This document shows positions 8,350-16,008 of a DNA stretch of 64,000 nt, piece by piece. Made by a program: the position numbers and the translations under genes. Position 1 is the stretch's first letter, and each line of letters starts with the position of its first letter. The notes below the pieces were generated by a model. It saw nothing but the letters and a program-made list of their open reading frames with translations, had not been told where the DNA came from and searched no databases. The DNA is from Winogradskya consettensis (GTDB lineage: Bacteria; Actinomycetota; Actinomycetes; Mycobacteriales; Micromonosporaceae). The stretch lies in the NCBI RefSeq assembly GCF_018332715.1, contig NZ_BOQP01000045.1:1-64000 (forward strand), written 5' to 3'.

Positions 8350-9096
8350 ATGACAACAGAACTCTCCGGAACCGCCGCGCTGGTGACCGGCGCTACGAGC
8401 GGCATCGGCCGGGCCACCGCGGTCCGGCTCGCGGCGCTGGGCGCCACGGTCGTGCTGTCCGGCCGCGACGCCGAGCGCGGTGAGCAGGTCGTGCGCGACA
8501 TCCGGGCAGCCGGTGGCACCGCGTTCTTCGCCGCCGCCGACCTTCGGGACGAGGCGTCGGCCCGGGCCCTGGCGGCCCGCGCGGTGCAGTTGGCCGGCCC
8601 GGTCGGCATCCTGGTCAACAACGCGGGCATCTTCCCGTTCGGCCCGACGGACAAGACCACCGAGGACCAGTTCGACGAGGTGTACGCACTGAACGTCAAG
8701 GCGCCGTACTTCCTCGTCGCCGAGCTGGCCCCGGCCATGGCGGCCCACGGCCGGGGCGTCGTGGTCAACGTGACGACGATGGTCGCCGAGCTCGGCGCGG
8801 CCGGGATGGGGCTCTACGGCTCCACGAAGGCCGCGCTGGTGCTGCTGACGAAGTCGTGGGCGGCGGAGTTCGGACCCAGCGGCGTCCGCGTCAACGCCGT
8901 CAGCCCGGGCCCCACGCGTACCGAGGGAACCGCACCCATGGGTGACGCCCTCGACCAGCTCGCGGCAGCCGCCCCCGCCGGAAGGCCGGGCACCGCCGAC
9001 GAGATCGCCGCGGCAATCGCCTTCCTCGCCACGGACGCCGCGTCCTTCATCCACGGCGCCGTCCTCCCGGCCGACGGCGGCCGCATCGCCGTCTGA
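8350..9096 (+). CDS. SDR-family oxidoreductase
   Basis: 248 residues, the usual SDR length. TGATSGIG cofactor motif, NNAG, then catalytic YGSTK (Tyr and Lys in YxxxK) and SPGPTRTEG. The C-terminal VLPADGGR is typical of 3-oxoacyl-ACP-reductase-like SDRs. An AAAAGGGTGAACGGTC leader gives a fair ribosome site. Divergent LysR regulator upstream. Substrate unknown. Confidence 0.92.
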   Translation: MTTELSGTAALVTGATSGIGRATAVRLAALGATVVLSGRDAERGEQVVRDIRAAGGTAFFAAADLRDEASARALAARAVQLAGPVGILVNNAGIFPFGPTDKTTEDQFDEVYALNVKAPYFLVAELAPAMAAHGRGVVVNVTTMVAELGAAGMGLYGSTKAALVLLTKSWAAEFGPSGVRVNAVSPGPTRTEGTAPMGDALDQLAAAAPAGRPGTADEIAAAIAFLATDAASFIHGAVLPADGGRIAV

Positions 9097-9142
9097 CCAG
9101 GCTGCTCAGGCCGCCGCTTTGAGGTCGCCGCTTTCATGCCGT

Positions 9143-9178
9143 CGCTTTCAGGCCGTTGTTTCAGATGGCCTGAAAGCG
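9143..9178. terminator. Hairpin between convergent genes
   Basis: CGCTTTCAGGCC at 9143-9154 pairs perfectly with GGCCTGAAAGCG at 9167-9178 around a 12-nt loop. It spans the stop codon of the convergent NmrA-like gene and follows the SDR stop at 9096, so it can terminate transcription in both directions. No long T-run. Confidence 0.6.
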
Positions 9179-10119
9179 GCGGCATGGTCGGTGACCCACT
9201 GCCGGAACGTACGCGGGGGAGCGCCCAGAATGTCCTCCACTGTGGAGGTCATGTGAGCCGGGTGGCCCAGCGTGGCCGCCCATGCCGCCAGGAGCATGTC
9301 CACGGCCGGCCGGGCGCCGATCGGGGCCCCGCGCCGGAACTCATCAGGGGACAGTTCCTCGAACGTGAGCCGGCGGCCCAGTGCTGTCCCGAGGATCTCG
9401 ACCTGCTCGGCCTGGCTCAGGGCCTCAGGGCCGGTCAGGACATAGTCGCCGCCCACATGCCCGTCGTCGACCAGTGCCCGCGCGACAACCGCGGCCACGT
9501 CCCGGTCGTCGACGGGCGCGGTCTCAGCCGCACCGTACGGCCACCGAATCACACCGTCCCCCCGAATCACACCGTCCCCCCGAATCGCCCCGTCGCCCCG
9601 GTTCGCGCCGTCGCCCTCACGGTTCGCGTAGCCACCCCGGTTCGGGTCGGCGTCACGGATCGCGCCGGCCCACCAGAGCAGGGCATTGGACGCGAGCATG
9701 CCCGGCCGGATGATCGTCGCGTCGAGCCCGGCCGCCGCCAGGAGCCCCTCGAGCTCGGCGAACAGGGCGGCCACCGGGTTCGGCTGCTGGAAGAACGGGT
9801 GCGGCGTCCGGTGCGGCGCGGACAGCAGGACCACCCGCCGGGCGTGGGCGGCCAGCCGGTCGACAACGGCCGCCGCGGTGTCCGGGGGAGCGGTCCAGAC
9901 GAGAAAGACCGTCCTGACTCCCCGCAGCGCGCCGTCGAGGGATGCGGGGACGGTCAGATCTCCGCTCACGGTCTCGACGCCCGCCGGAAGCGTCGCCGCC
10001 GACTGGGCGCGGTGCACCAGGGCGCGGACGGGCACGCCGGCATCGGTCAGCAGGTCGATCACCGCGCGCCCGACGCGTCCGGTGGCCCCGGTGATGAGGC
10101 AGGTGTCTGTCGGTTCCAT
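9148..10119 (-). CDS. NAD(P)H-binding NmrA-like protein with internal repeat expansion
   Basis: 323 residues from the ATG at 10119; a TTG at 10131 is a weaker alternative. The N-terminal Rossmann motif ITGATGRVGRAV, the mid IRPGMLASNALLWW and the C-terminal lid follow the NmrA/YtfG-type atypical SDR plan. The unusual part is around residues 153-193, where GDGAIR, GDGVIR, GDGVIR and degenerate relatives are inserted between WWAGAIR and WPYGAAETAP. Homologues normally run straight through there. Divergent from a TetR gene that probably represses it. Confidence 0.88.
   Translation of the reverse strand: MEPTDTCLITGATGRVGRAVIDLLTDAGVPVRALVHRAQSAATLPAGVETVSGDLTVPASLDGALRGVRTVFLVWTAPPDTAAAVVDRLAAHARRVVLLSAPHRTPHPFFQQPNPVAALFAELEGLLAAAGLDATIIRPGMLASNALLWWAGAIRDADPNRGGYANREGDGANRGDGAIRGDGVIRGDGVIRWPYGAAETAPVDDRDVAAVVARALVDDGHVGGDYVLTGPEALSQAEQVEILGTALGRRLTFEELSPDEFRRGAPIGARPAVDMLLAAWAATLGHPAHMTSTVEDILGAPPRTFRQWVTDHAAAFRPSETTA
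9546..9650. repeat. Coding minisatellite, 18-bp unit
   Basis: Inside the NmrA-like gene the plus strand repeats CGAATCACACCGTCCCCC (18 bp), first exactly and then in degenerate form through about 9650. The unit length is a multiple of three, so it adds blocks of six residues (GDGVIR) without breaking the frame. Confidence 0.85.
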
Positions 10120-10134
10120 GGCGCCGATCAAAAC

Positions 10135-10185
10135 GCAACCCAGTTAAAAAATGCAACACAGTTAAAAAGGCAACCCAGTAATAAA
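10135..10185. promoter_or_regulatory. Three direct repeats, probable TetR operator
   Basis: GCAACCCAGTTAAAAA at 10135, GCAACACAGTTAAAAA at 10153 and GCAACCCAGTAATAAA at 10170 lie between the divergent NmrA-like and TetR genes. A partial inverse, CCCTGGGT, follows at 10191. Spacings are 18 and 17 bp. Their AT-rich content stands out from the surroundings. Confidence 0.6.
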
Positions 10186-10200
10186 TGTTACCCTGGGTGG

Positions 10201-10827
10201 GTGATCGAGCCGGCCGGGCTGCGCGCCCGCAAGAAACTACGAACCCGCGACACGATCGCCGACGCGGCGATCGCGCTGTTCCTGCAGTACGGGTTCGACG
10301 GCGTGCCGGTGTCCGACATCGCGGCGGCGGCCGAGGTCTCGAAGCCGACGCTGTTCCGCTACTTCGCGACCAAGGAGGACCTGGTCCTGCACCGGTTCGC
10401 GGACCACAACGGCGAGGCCGCCCGCGTGGTACGCGACCGCGAGCCCGACGTTGCGCCGACGGCCGCGTTGCACCAGCACTTCCAGGCCGGGCTTGACCGC
10501 TTCGACCCGGTCACCGGCCTCAACGACCACCCCGACGTGGTGGCGTTCCACCGGCTGGTGTTCGGCACGCCGAGCCTGGCGGGCCGGCTCATGCAGTACA
10601 CGCTCGACGACGAGACCGCACTGGCGGCCGCCCTCGGCGATGGCATCGGCGCCCGGTTACAGGCCGCGCAGGTGATCGCCCTCCAGCGGGTCCTCGCCCG
10701 GGCCAACTGGCAGAAGATCTCCGACGGCCGCAGCGCGCAGGACGTCCACCCCGAGGCCCTCGCCGACGCCAACCTGGCCTTCACGGCGCTCCGCGCGGCA
10801 AGCTCAGCTGCTAACTTCCGAGGGTGA
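10201..10827 (+). CDS. TetR-family transcriptional regulator
   Basis: 208 residues from the GTG at 10201. The frame is open much further upstream, but that part overlaps the divergent NmrA-like gene and its operator. Helix-turn-helix IADAAIALFLQYGFDGVPVSDIAAAAEVSKPTLFRYFATKEDLV is a textbook TetR N-terminus. The C-terminal domain ends in a MftR-like ALRAASSAANF. Probable repressor of the divergent gene. Confidence 0.88.
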   Translation: MIEPAGLRARKKLRTRDTIADAAIALFLQYGFDGVPVSDIAAAAEVSKPTLFRYFATKEDLVLHRFADHNGEAARVVRDREPDVAPTAALHQHFQAGLDRFDPVTGLNDHPDVVAFHRLVFGTPSLAGRLMQYTLDDETALAAALGDGIGARLQAAQVIALQRVLARANWQKISDGRSAQDVHPEALADANLAFTALRAASSAANFRG

Positions 10828-11113
10828 CACCGTTCCCGGGCATCCTGCCCCCGCCGCGCTCCTGACGGAGCGCCGCGCTTCTGGAAGAGCGCCGCGCTCC
10901 TGACGGAGCGTCGGCGTTGGCCGACGGCATCTGAGCTGATCGGCAGCCTGATCGTGCTCGCACTCCTGACGGAAGCGCCGCGCGACGGCCGACAGCGCAT
11001 GAGCTGATCGGCACCCTTTCGTGCCCGCGCACCCGATGGAAGCGTTGCCCGACGGCCGGCGTGCGTGCGCTCCGTAGCCGGATCCCGTCCACGGCTCACA
11101 TCCCGGAGCGCAC
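10828..11113. repeat. Gene-free stretch with hairpin-forming repeats
   Basis: No convincing gene. GCGCTCCTGACGGAGCGC-type hairpins recur near 10858 and 10899. A longer duplicated module of about 60 bp (GCATCTGAGCTGATCGGCA and GCGCATGAGCTGATCGGCA) appears at about 10929 and 10996. The stem-loops probably terminate the TetR transcript. The remainder leads into the EamA gene. Confidence 0.55.
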
Positions 11114-11944
11114 ATGCCGCACCCCTTCCTGCCCTCAGCCCAGATCGCCGCCGCCGGCCTCCTCTGGGGTACGACCGGAATCGTCGTCCCCTTCCTGCAC
11201 CGCGCGACCGGCCTCGACGCGGTCGCCATCAGTTTCTACCGGCTCGCCATCGCCGCCGTCGTCCTCGGCCCCCTGTTGATCCAACGCCGGCAGGTCCTCC
11301 GGCAGGCGCCATTCCGACTGCTCGCCGTCGGGGTGGGGCTCGGCGCGTACCAGGCGCTCTATTTTGTCGCTGTCCAGCTCGGCGGGGTCGCGGTGGCGAC
11401 GGTCGTCAGCCTCGGCTCGGCGCCCGTCCTGATCGCCGTGTGGGAGAAGTCGCGGAGCAGAAGCCTGTGGATCAGCATGGCCGCCGCGGTGACGGGACTG
11501 ATCCTGATCGCCGGAGGGGACGCGACCCCGAACGCCGCGGGGCTGCTGGCCGCGCTGGCGTCAGGGTTCGGCTACGCGGCGACAACCGTTCTCAGCCGGC
11601 ACCTTTGCGACCGGGTCGACCCGATGACCCTCACGGCATCGTCCACGGTGGTCGGTGGGCTGGCCCTCGCGCTCCCGGCCGTACTCCTCGGCGGTCTGGG
11701 CTTTCCGCTCCATGAAGAAGAGGGCGCGATGCTGCTCTACCTGGGAGTGGCGACGACCGCGGTCGCGTACACCCTGTTCTATGCCGGTCTGCGCAGCACC
11801 CGGGGCAGCGCCGCGACCGTTCTCACCCTGCTGGAACCACTGACAGCGGCCGTCCTTGCCGTGCTGCTCCTGGGCGAACCGCTCACCGTGCCCATGGTTG
11901 CCGGGAGTGTCCTGATGCTCGGGGCAGTGGCGGGGGTGAAGTGA
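11114..11944 (+). CDS. EamA/DMT-family transporter
   Basis: 276 residues with about ten hydrophobic helices in two EamA halves. The first half starts AAAGLLWGTTGIVVPF and the second begins near GLLAALASGFGYAATTVLS, ending in LLLGEPLTVPMVAGSVLMLGAV, the usual EamA tail. Likely an inner-membrane exporter of metabolites or amino acids; substrate unknown. It ends 98 bp before the Nit1C operon and is probably not part of it. Confidence 0.9.
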   Translation: MPHPFLPSAQIAAAGLLWGTTGIVVPFLHRATGLDAVAISFYRLAIAAVVLGPLLIQRRQVLRQAPFRLLAVGVGLGAYQALYFVAVQLGGVAVATVVSLGSAPVLIAVWEKSRSRSLWISMAAAVTGLILIAGGDATPNAAGLLAALASGFGYAATTVLSRHLCDRVDPMTLTASSTVVGGLALALPAVLLGGLGFPLHEEEGAMLLYLGVATTAVAYTLFYAGLRSTRGSAATVLTLLEPLTAAVLAVLLLGEPLTVPMVAGSVLMLGAVAGVK

Positions 11945-11973
11945 GGACTATCTAACGGCTGCTTGTTCCGGGG

Positions 11974-11989
11974 GAAACCTTGCGGAAAC
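11974..11989 (+). promoter_or_regulatory. Possible GlnR-like box upstream of the nitrilase cluster
   Basis: GAAAC-N6-GAAAC at 11974-11978 and 11985-11989, about 54 bp before the first gene of the operon. The actinobacterial GlnR half-sites are spaced in this way (gTnAC-n6-GaAAc). The match in the first half-site is imperfect, so this is a candidate only, made attractive by the nitrogen-starvation genes downstream. Confidence 0.35.
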
Positions 11990-12042
11990 GCGCGCTGCCT
12001 TGACTGTGCCTCACCACCAACAAGAACGGCCAGGTGAGAGCC

Positions 12043-12321
12043 ATGCCGGAACGGTACGTGCTGGTGCGCTGGCCCCTCGGGCCCGAGCAGCGGATCTATT
12101 CTCCCTCGACGGTTGTCGAGGACTATTTCACGGCCGGGCAGCGCCTGCCGGTCGCCGATTTCGTCGCGAAGAGCCGCGAGGCGCTGACGATCGCGAGCGA
12201 CCGCGTCCAGGCCCTGTACGGCTACCCGTGCTCCAACGCCGCCCGTTCCCTCGCCGCGATCGAGGCGCACGCCGCCCGGTACGCCGACGGTGACGTCACG
12301 GTCGAGGGGATCGAGTCGTGA
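12043..12321 (+). CDS. MSMEG_0570-family nitrogen-starvation protein
   Basis: 92 residues. The ATG at 12043 follows an AGGTGAGAG ribosome site; the GTG at 12034 lies inside that site and was rejected. The sequence (VRWPLGPEQRIYSPSTVVEDYF, then LTIASDRVQALYGYPCSNAARSLAAIE) matches the small protein that regularly opens or closes Nit1C clusters. Biochemical role unknown. Its stop TGA overlaps the GTG of the next gene, starting the chain of coupled genes. I identify the family from context and sequence pattern, not from a search. Confidence 0.8.
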   Translation: MPERYVLVRWPLGPEQRIYSPSTVVEDYFTAGQRLPVADFVAKSREALTIASDRVQALYGYPCSNAARSLAAIEAHAARYADGDVTVEGIES

Positions 12322-13631
12322 AGGTCGCGGACACGCATCACACCGTGGCCGTGATCGGCGGCGGGCAGGCCGGGCTGTCGATGAGCTGGTACCTGCGCGA
12401 GCGGGGCGTCGACCACGTGGTTCTCGAGCGCAACAGCGTCGGGCACGAGTGGCGGGAGCGGCGGTGGGACTCGTTCTGCCTGGTCACGCCGAACTGGCAG
12501 TGCGACCTGCCCGGGTTCGCCTATGCCGGCGACGACCCGGACGGCTTCATGCTCGGCTCGGAGGTGGTCGGGTTCCTGGAGAAGTACGCCGCGTCGTTCG
12601 ACCCGCCGCTGGCCGAGGGGGTGGCGGTGACCCGGTTGCGGCGTACACCGGCCGGTGTCTTCGAGTTGACCACCAGCGCCGGGCGGTGCACCGCGGACCA
12701 GGTCGTCGTCGCGACCGGGCCGTACCACAATCCCGCGGTCCCGCGGATCGCCGAGCGGCTGCCCGCGGGCATCACGCAGCTGCACTCGTCGCAGTACCGC
12801 AACGCCGACCGGCTGCCGGAGGGGGAGGTGCTCGTCGTCGGCACCGGCCAGTCCGGCTGCCAGATCGCCGAGGACCTGCACCTCGCCGGCCGCCGCGTCC
12901 ATCTCGCGACCGGCAGCGCACCCCGGGCCGCGCGACGGTACCGAGGGCGCGACACCCTGGCCTGGCTGGACGAGATGGGCCACTACGCCAAGGGCATCGA
13001 CGAGTTCGGTGACGCCGACGAGGTGCGCCTGCGTGCCAACCACTACATGACCGGGCGTGACGGCGGCCGCGACATCGACCTGCGGCTCTTCGCAAAACAA
13101 GGCATGCGACTGTACGGCCGGTTGCGCGCGATCGACGACAGCACCATCAGCTTCGGCGATGAACTGAGCTCCAACCTGGACCACGCGGACGCCGTCGCCG
13201 AGGGCATCAAGGACGCGATCGACCGCTACATCGACGCCACAGGGATCGAAGCGCCGGCAGAGGCCCGCTACGACCCGCCCTGGCAACCCGATGAAACAGA
13301 AATGTCCGAATTGAAAAGCGACAACCTGGCCGCCGTGATCTGGGCCACCGGCTACCACCGAGACCATCACTGGCTAGGGGTCCCGATCTTCGACGGCCGG
13401 GGCTATCCGACCCACGAACGCGGCGTCACCAGCTGCCCGGGGCTCTACTTCCTGGGGCTGCCCTGGCAGTACACGTGGGGATCGGGCCGCTTCGCCGGGA
13501 TCTCGCGCGACGCCCACTACCTCACGACGAAGATCACCCAGGCCCGGCGCCTGCGCGTCACCGAGGAAGTGAGCTGGCTCGCGGGCACGCCCACGGAGAC
13601 GTACCCGGCCCTCGAGTGGTACGCCGCATGA
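12318..13631 (+). CDS. Flavin-dependent oxidoreductase, MSMEG_0569 family
   Basis: 437 residues beginning at GTG 12318, which overlaps the previous stop (GTGA). The FAD motif VAVIGGGQAGLSMSWYL is at the N-terminus, a second dinucleotide site LVVGTGQSGCQIAEDL is in the middle and VIWATGY near residue 340, as in group B flavin monooxygenase-like enzymes. This is the flavoprotein member of Nit1C (called NitH in Pseudomonas). It probably oxidises a nitrogen compound made or used by the cluster; the substrate is not established. Confidence 0.88.
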   Translation: MKVADTHHTVAVIGGGQAGLSMSWYLRERGVDHVVLERNSVGHEWRERRWDSFCLVTPNWQCDLPGFAYAGDDPDGFMLGSEVVGFLEKYAASFDPPLAEGVAVTRLRRTPAGVFELTTSAGRCTADQVVVATGPYHNPAVPRIAERLPAGITQLHSSQYRNADRLPEGEVLVVGTGQSGCQIAEDLHLAGRRVHLATGSAPRAARRYRGRDTLAWLDEMGHYAKGIDEFGDADEVRLRANHYMTGRDGGRDIDLRLFAKQGMRLYGRLRAIDDSTISFGDELSSNLDHADAVAEGIKDAIDRYIDATGIEAPAEARYDPPWQPDETEMSELKSDNLAAVIWATGYHRDHHWLGVPIFDGRGYPTHERGVTSCPGLYFLGLPWQYTWGSGRFAGISRDAHYLTTKITQARRLRVTEEVSWLAGTPTETYPALEWYAA

Positions 13632-14428
13632 ACGACGCGCACCGCCATCTCGGCGTACTCCCCGCGTACCCCTTCTATGGAGGTCCGCCGGTCAATCCGG
13701 ACGTGACCGCCCGCGCGACCATCGACGAGCTGCTGAAGGACCTGGACGCCGAGGGCACCGAGCGGGCGCTGATCCTGCCCAACTACGGCGTCCCCGACCC
13801 GGACGTGGCGTTCGGCTTCAACAACCTCGTGGTCGAGGCCGCGCAACGCGACGACCGGATCCGCTGCGGCCTGTGGGTCTCGGCCCAAGAGACAGATGCG
13901 CACCGTACGGCCGGAGCGCTGCGACTCGCCGGAGAGCCGGGCGTCCGCGCCCTGAAGATGAGTTTCCTGCTCGGCGGCGCGCCCGAGGATCCCGGCGTGG
14001 AGCAGATCTTCGCCGCGGCCCGCGAGCACGACCTAGTGGTCCACGTGCACACCTCGCCCGGCGCCGGCTCCGACATCGACCGGGTCGGCACCCTCGTCGA
14101 CCGGTACGGCGACCACGTCAAGATCCACCTCGTCCACTTCGGCGGCGGGATGAGCGGCCACATCAAGCTCATCGGCTCCCGGTTCTTCGACTGGATCGCC
14201 GCCGGCAAACAGGTCTACACCGACCTCTCCTGGGCCATCGGGTTCGCCCCGCGCTGGCTCGTCACCGAGATCGACCGGCGCGGCCTCGGCCACGACCGGG
14301 TGCTGTTCGCCAGCGACGAGCCGTGGGGCGACCACGCCGGCGAGCTGGCCCGCATGAAGGCCGCCGTCGGTGGCCGTGAGCTCAGCAAGCTCGTCCTGGA
14401 AGAAACGTTCGACAAGCTCTATCGATAG
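13628..14428 (+). CDS. Amidohydrolase (amidohydrolase_2-like)
   Basis: 266 residues, ATG overlapping the preceding stop (ATGA). Metal-ligand type motifs occur in barrel order: AHRH at the N-terminus, VHVHTSPG, HLVHFGGG and FASDEPWGDHAGEL with the late Asp. This fits a TIM-barrel metal hydrolase or decarboxylase. It is embedded in the Nit1C operon and would act on an amide or carboxylate product of the pathway. That placement is the only clue to its substrate. Confidence 0.8.
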   Translation: MNDAHRHLGVLPAYPFYGGPPVNPDVTARATIDELLKDLDAEGTERALILPNYGVPDPDVAFGFNNLVVEAAQRDDRIRCGLWVSAQETDAHRTAGALRLAGEPGVRALKMSFLLGGAPEDPGVEQIFAAAREHDLVVHVHTSPGAGSDIDRVGTLVDRYGDHVKIHLVHFGGGMSGHIKLIGSRFFDWIAAGKQVYTDLSWAIGFAPRWLVTEIDRRGLGHDRVLFASDEPWGDHAGELARMKAAVGGRELSKLVLEETFDKLYR

Positions 14429-14443
14429 TAGAAGGAGAGCGTC

Positions 14444-14956
14444 ATGACCGACCTCAACGAACTCGAGACCCAGAGCCTCAACGAGATCCCGCACCCGTCA
14501 CTGCCCGAGGGCTCCAGCATCTACGGCGGCACCAAGGTCTTCCCCGACTACAAGGCCGAGAACGGCGAGAGCTACTTCACCCTCGTCCACGGCATCGCCC
14601 ACGAGTCCTCGGTCAGCTTCGTGGCAGTGCTGCAGGCGACCCGCGCGCTGCGCAAGGGCTTCGAGTCGGCCATCTACTTCTACGGCCCCGGTTCGCTGAA
14701 CGCGCTCGCGACCCGTGGCTTCCCGACGACGGGCAGCTCGGCGTTCCCCGGCGAGCACAACATCAACAACTCGCTCAAGACGTTCATCGCGGAGGGCGGC
14801 AAGGTCTACTGCTGCCGCTTCGGCCTGTCGCTGCACGGCGCTCGCGAGGAGGACCTCATCGAGGGCGTCATCCCGACACACCCCCTGGACGTGCAGGACG
14901 CGCTGATCCACTACGCCCGCAAGGGCGCCATCATCAACTCGACCTACATGTTCTGA
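14444..14956 (+). CDS. MSMEG_0572/Sll0783-family nitrogen-starvation response protein
   Basis: 170 residues with an excellent AGAAGGAGAG ribosome site. HGIAHESSVSFVAVLQATRALRKGFESAIYFYGPG and NNSLKTFIAEGGKVYCCRFGLSLHG are characteristic of the Sll0783 protein. That protein is upregulated in nitrogen-starved Synechocystis and corresponds to NitB in cyanide-assimilating Pseudomonas. Fold resembles the DsrE/MTH1491 type. The last base of its stop is shared with the ATG of the radical SAM gene. Confidence 0.88.
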   Translation: MTDLNELETQSLNEIPHPSLPEGSSIYGGTKVFPDYKAENGESYFTLVHGIAHESSVSFVAVLQATRALRKGFESAIYFYGPGSLNALATRGFPTTGSSAFPGEHNINNSLKTFIAEGGKVYCCRFGLSLHGAREEDLIEGVIPTHPLDVQDALIHYARKGAIINSTYMF

Positions 14957-16008
14957 TGACGCTCGGGTACCGCTCCGACATCGCGGTGAAGGGCGTACGG
15001 GTGGCGACACCCGTACGCCGCCCGGCCGGCGCCGGGCCCAGCGACGACGGTCACCTCGTCATCGACGGGGCGAACGCGGCGCTGCCGATCAACCCGCAGA
15101 GCCCCTACGAGATCCGCGACGACAAGATCTGGCTGGGCGAGACCGACACCGGCCTGTCCCTGCAGGTCGTCCGTCGTCCCCAGTTCTACGACCTCGCCAC
15201 CGCGGACGGCGTCCCCTACGAGAAGATCGCCCGGCTGCACGGCAAGGACGTCCTCGCGACAACCGTCGTGCAGACCTGCATCCGCTACGCCGAGGAGCAG
15301 CGCTGCCGGTTCTGCACCATCGAGGAGTCCCTGAACGCCGGCGCGACGGTGGCGGCCAAGACACCGGCCCAGCTCGCCGAGGTTGCCGAGGCGGCGGTGC
15401 GGCTGGACGGCGTACGCCAGATGGTCATGACAACCGGGACCACGACGGGCCCGGACCGCGGCGCCCGCAACCTGGTCCGCTCGGTGCGGGCGGTCCTGGA
15501 AGCCGTGCCCGGCCTGCCGATCCAGGTGCAGATCGAACCGCCCGGCGACCTGCAGGTCATCAACGACCTGTATGCCGCCGGCGCGAGCTCGATCGGCATC
15601 CACGTCGAGGCCCTCGACGACGAGGTCCGCCTGCGCTGGATGCCGGGCAAGGGCTCGGTGCCGATGGCGGAGTACGAGGCCGCCTGGGACCGCGCGGTCG
15701 AGGTCTTCGGCCGCAACCAGGTGTCCACGTATCTGCTCATCGGCCTCGGCGAGAACCCCGACGATCTGGTCGCCGGCGCCGCGAAGCTGATCGACCGCGG
15801 CGTCTACCCCTTCGTCGTGCCGTTCCGCCCGATGGCCGGCACGCTCGCCCGCCGCGACGGCATCCCCGCCCCGGCCCCGTCCCTCGTCCGCGACGTCAGC
15901 GAACGCGTAGCCGCCCTGCTGCGAGAGGCCGGAATGCTGGGAGCGGACCAGAAAGCAGGCTGCGCGGCGTGCGGAGCGTGCGGAGTATTGCAGGCGGCCG
16001 GCGGATGA
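14956..16008 (+). CDS. Radical SAM protein, MSMEG_0568 family
   Basis: 350 residues. The Fe-S ligands are Cys108, Cys117 and Cys120 (TCIRYAEEQRCRFCTIEE), spaced C-x8-C-x2-C instead of the usual C-x3-C-x2-C. Downstream MTTGTTTGPDRG, IEPPGDL and a barrel GVYPFVVPFRP follow the BioB-like order. Three more Cys (336, 339, 342; CAACGAC) close the protein and could bind a second cluster. In Nit1C this is NitD. The reaction is unknown. It overlaps the next gene by ATGA. Confidence 0.88.
   Translation: MTLGYRSDIAVKGVRVATPVRRPAGAGPSDDGHLVIDGANAALPINPQSPYEIRDDKIWLGETDTGLSLQVVRRPQFYDLATADGVPYEKIARLHGKDVLATTVVQTCIRYAEEQRCRFCTIEESLNAGATVAAKTPAQLAEVAEAAVRLDGVRQMVMTTGTTTGPDRGARNLVRSVRAVLEAVPGLPIQVQIEPPGDLQVINDLYAAGASSIGIHVEALDDEVRLRWMPGKGSVPMAEYEAAWDRAVEVFGRNQVSTYLLIGLGENPDDLVAGAAKLIDRGVYPFVVPFRPMAGTLARRDGIPAPAPSLVRDVSERVAALLREAGMLGADQKAGCAACGACGVLQAAGG

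Noticed and set aside
9136..10200. N-terminal extension of the TetR gene at 10201 to a 563-residue protein
   Set aside because: The extension is antisense to the NmrA-like gene and crosses the operator repeats; the TetR helix-turn-helix begins right after the GTG at 10201.
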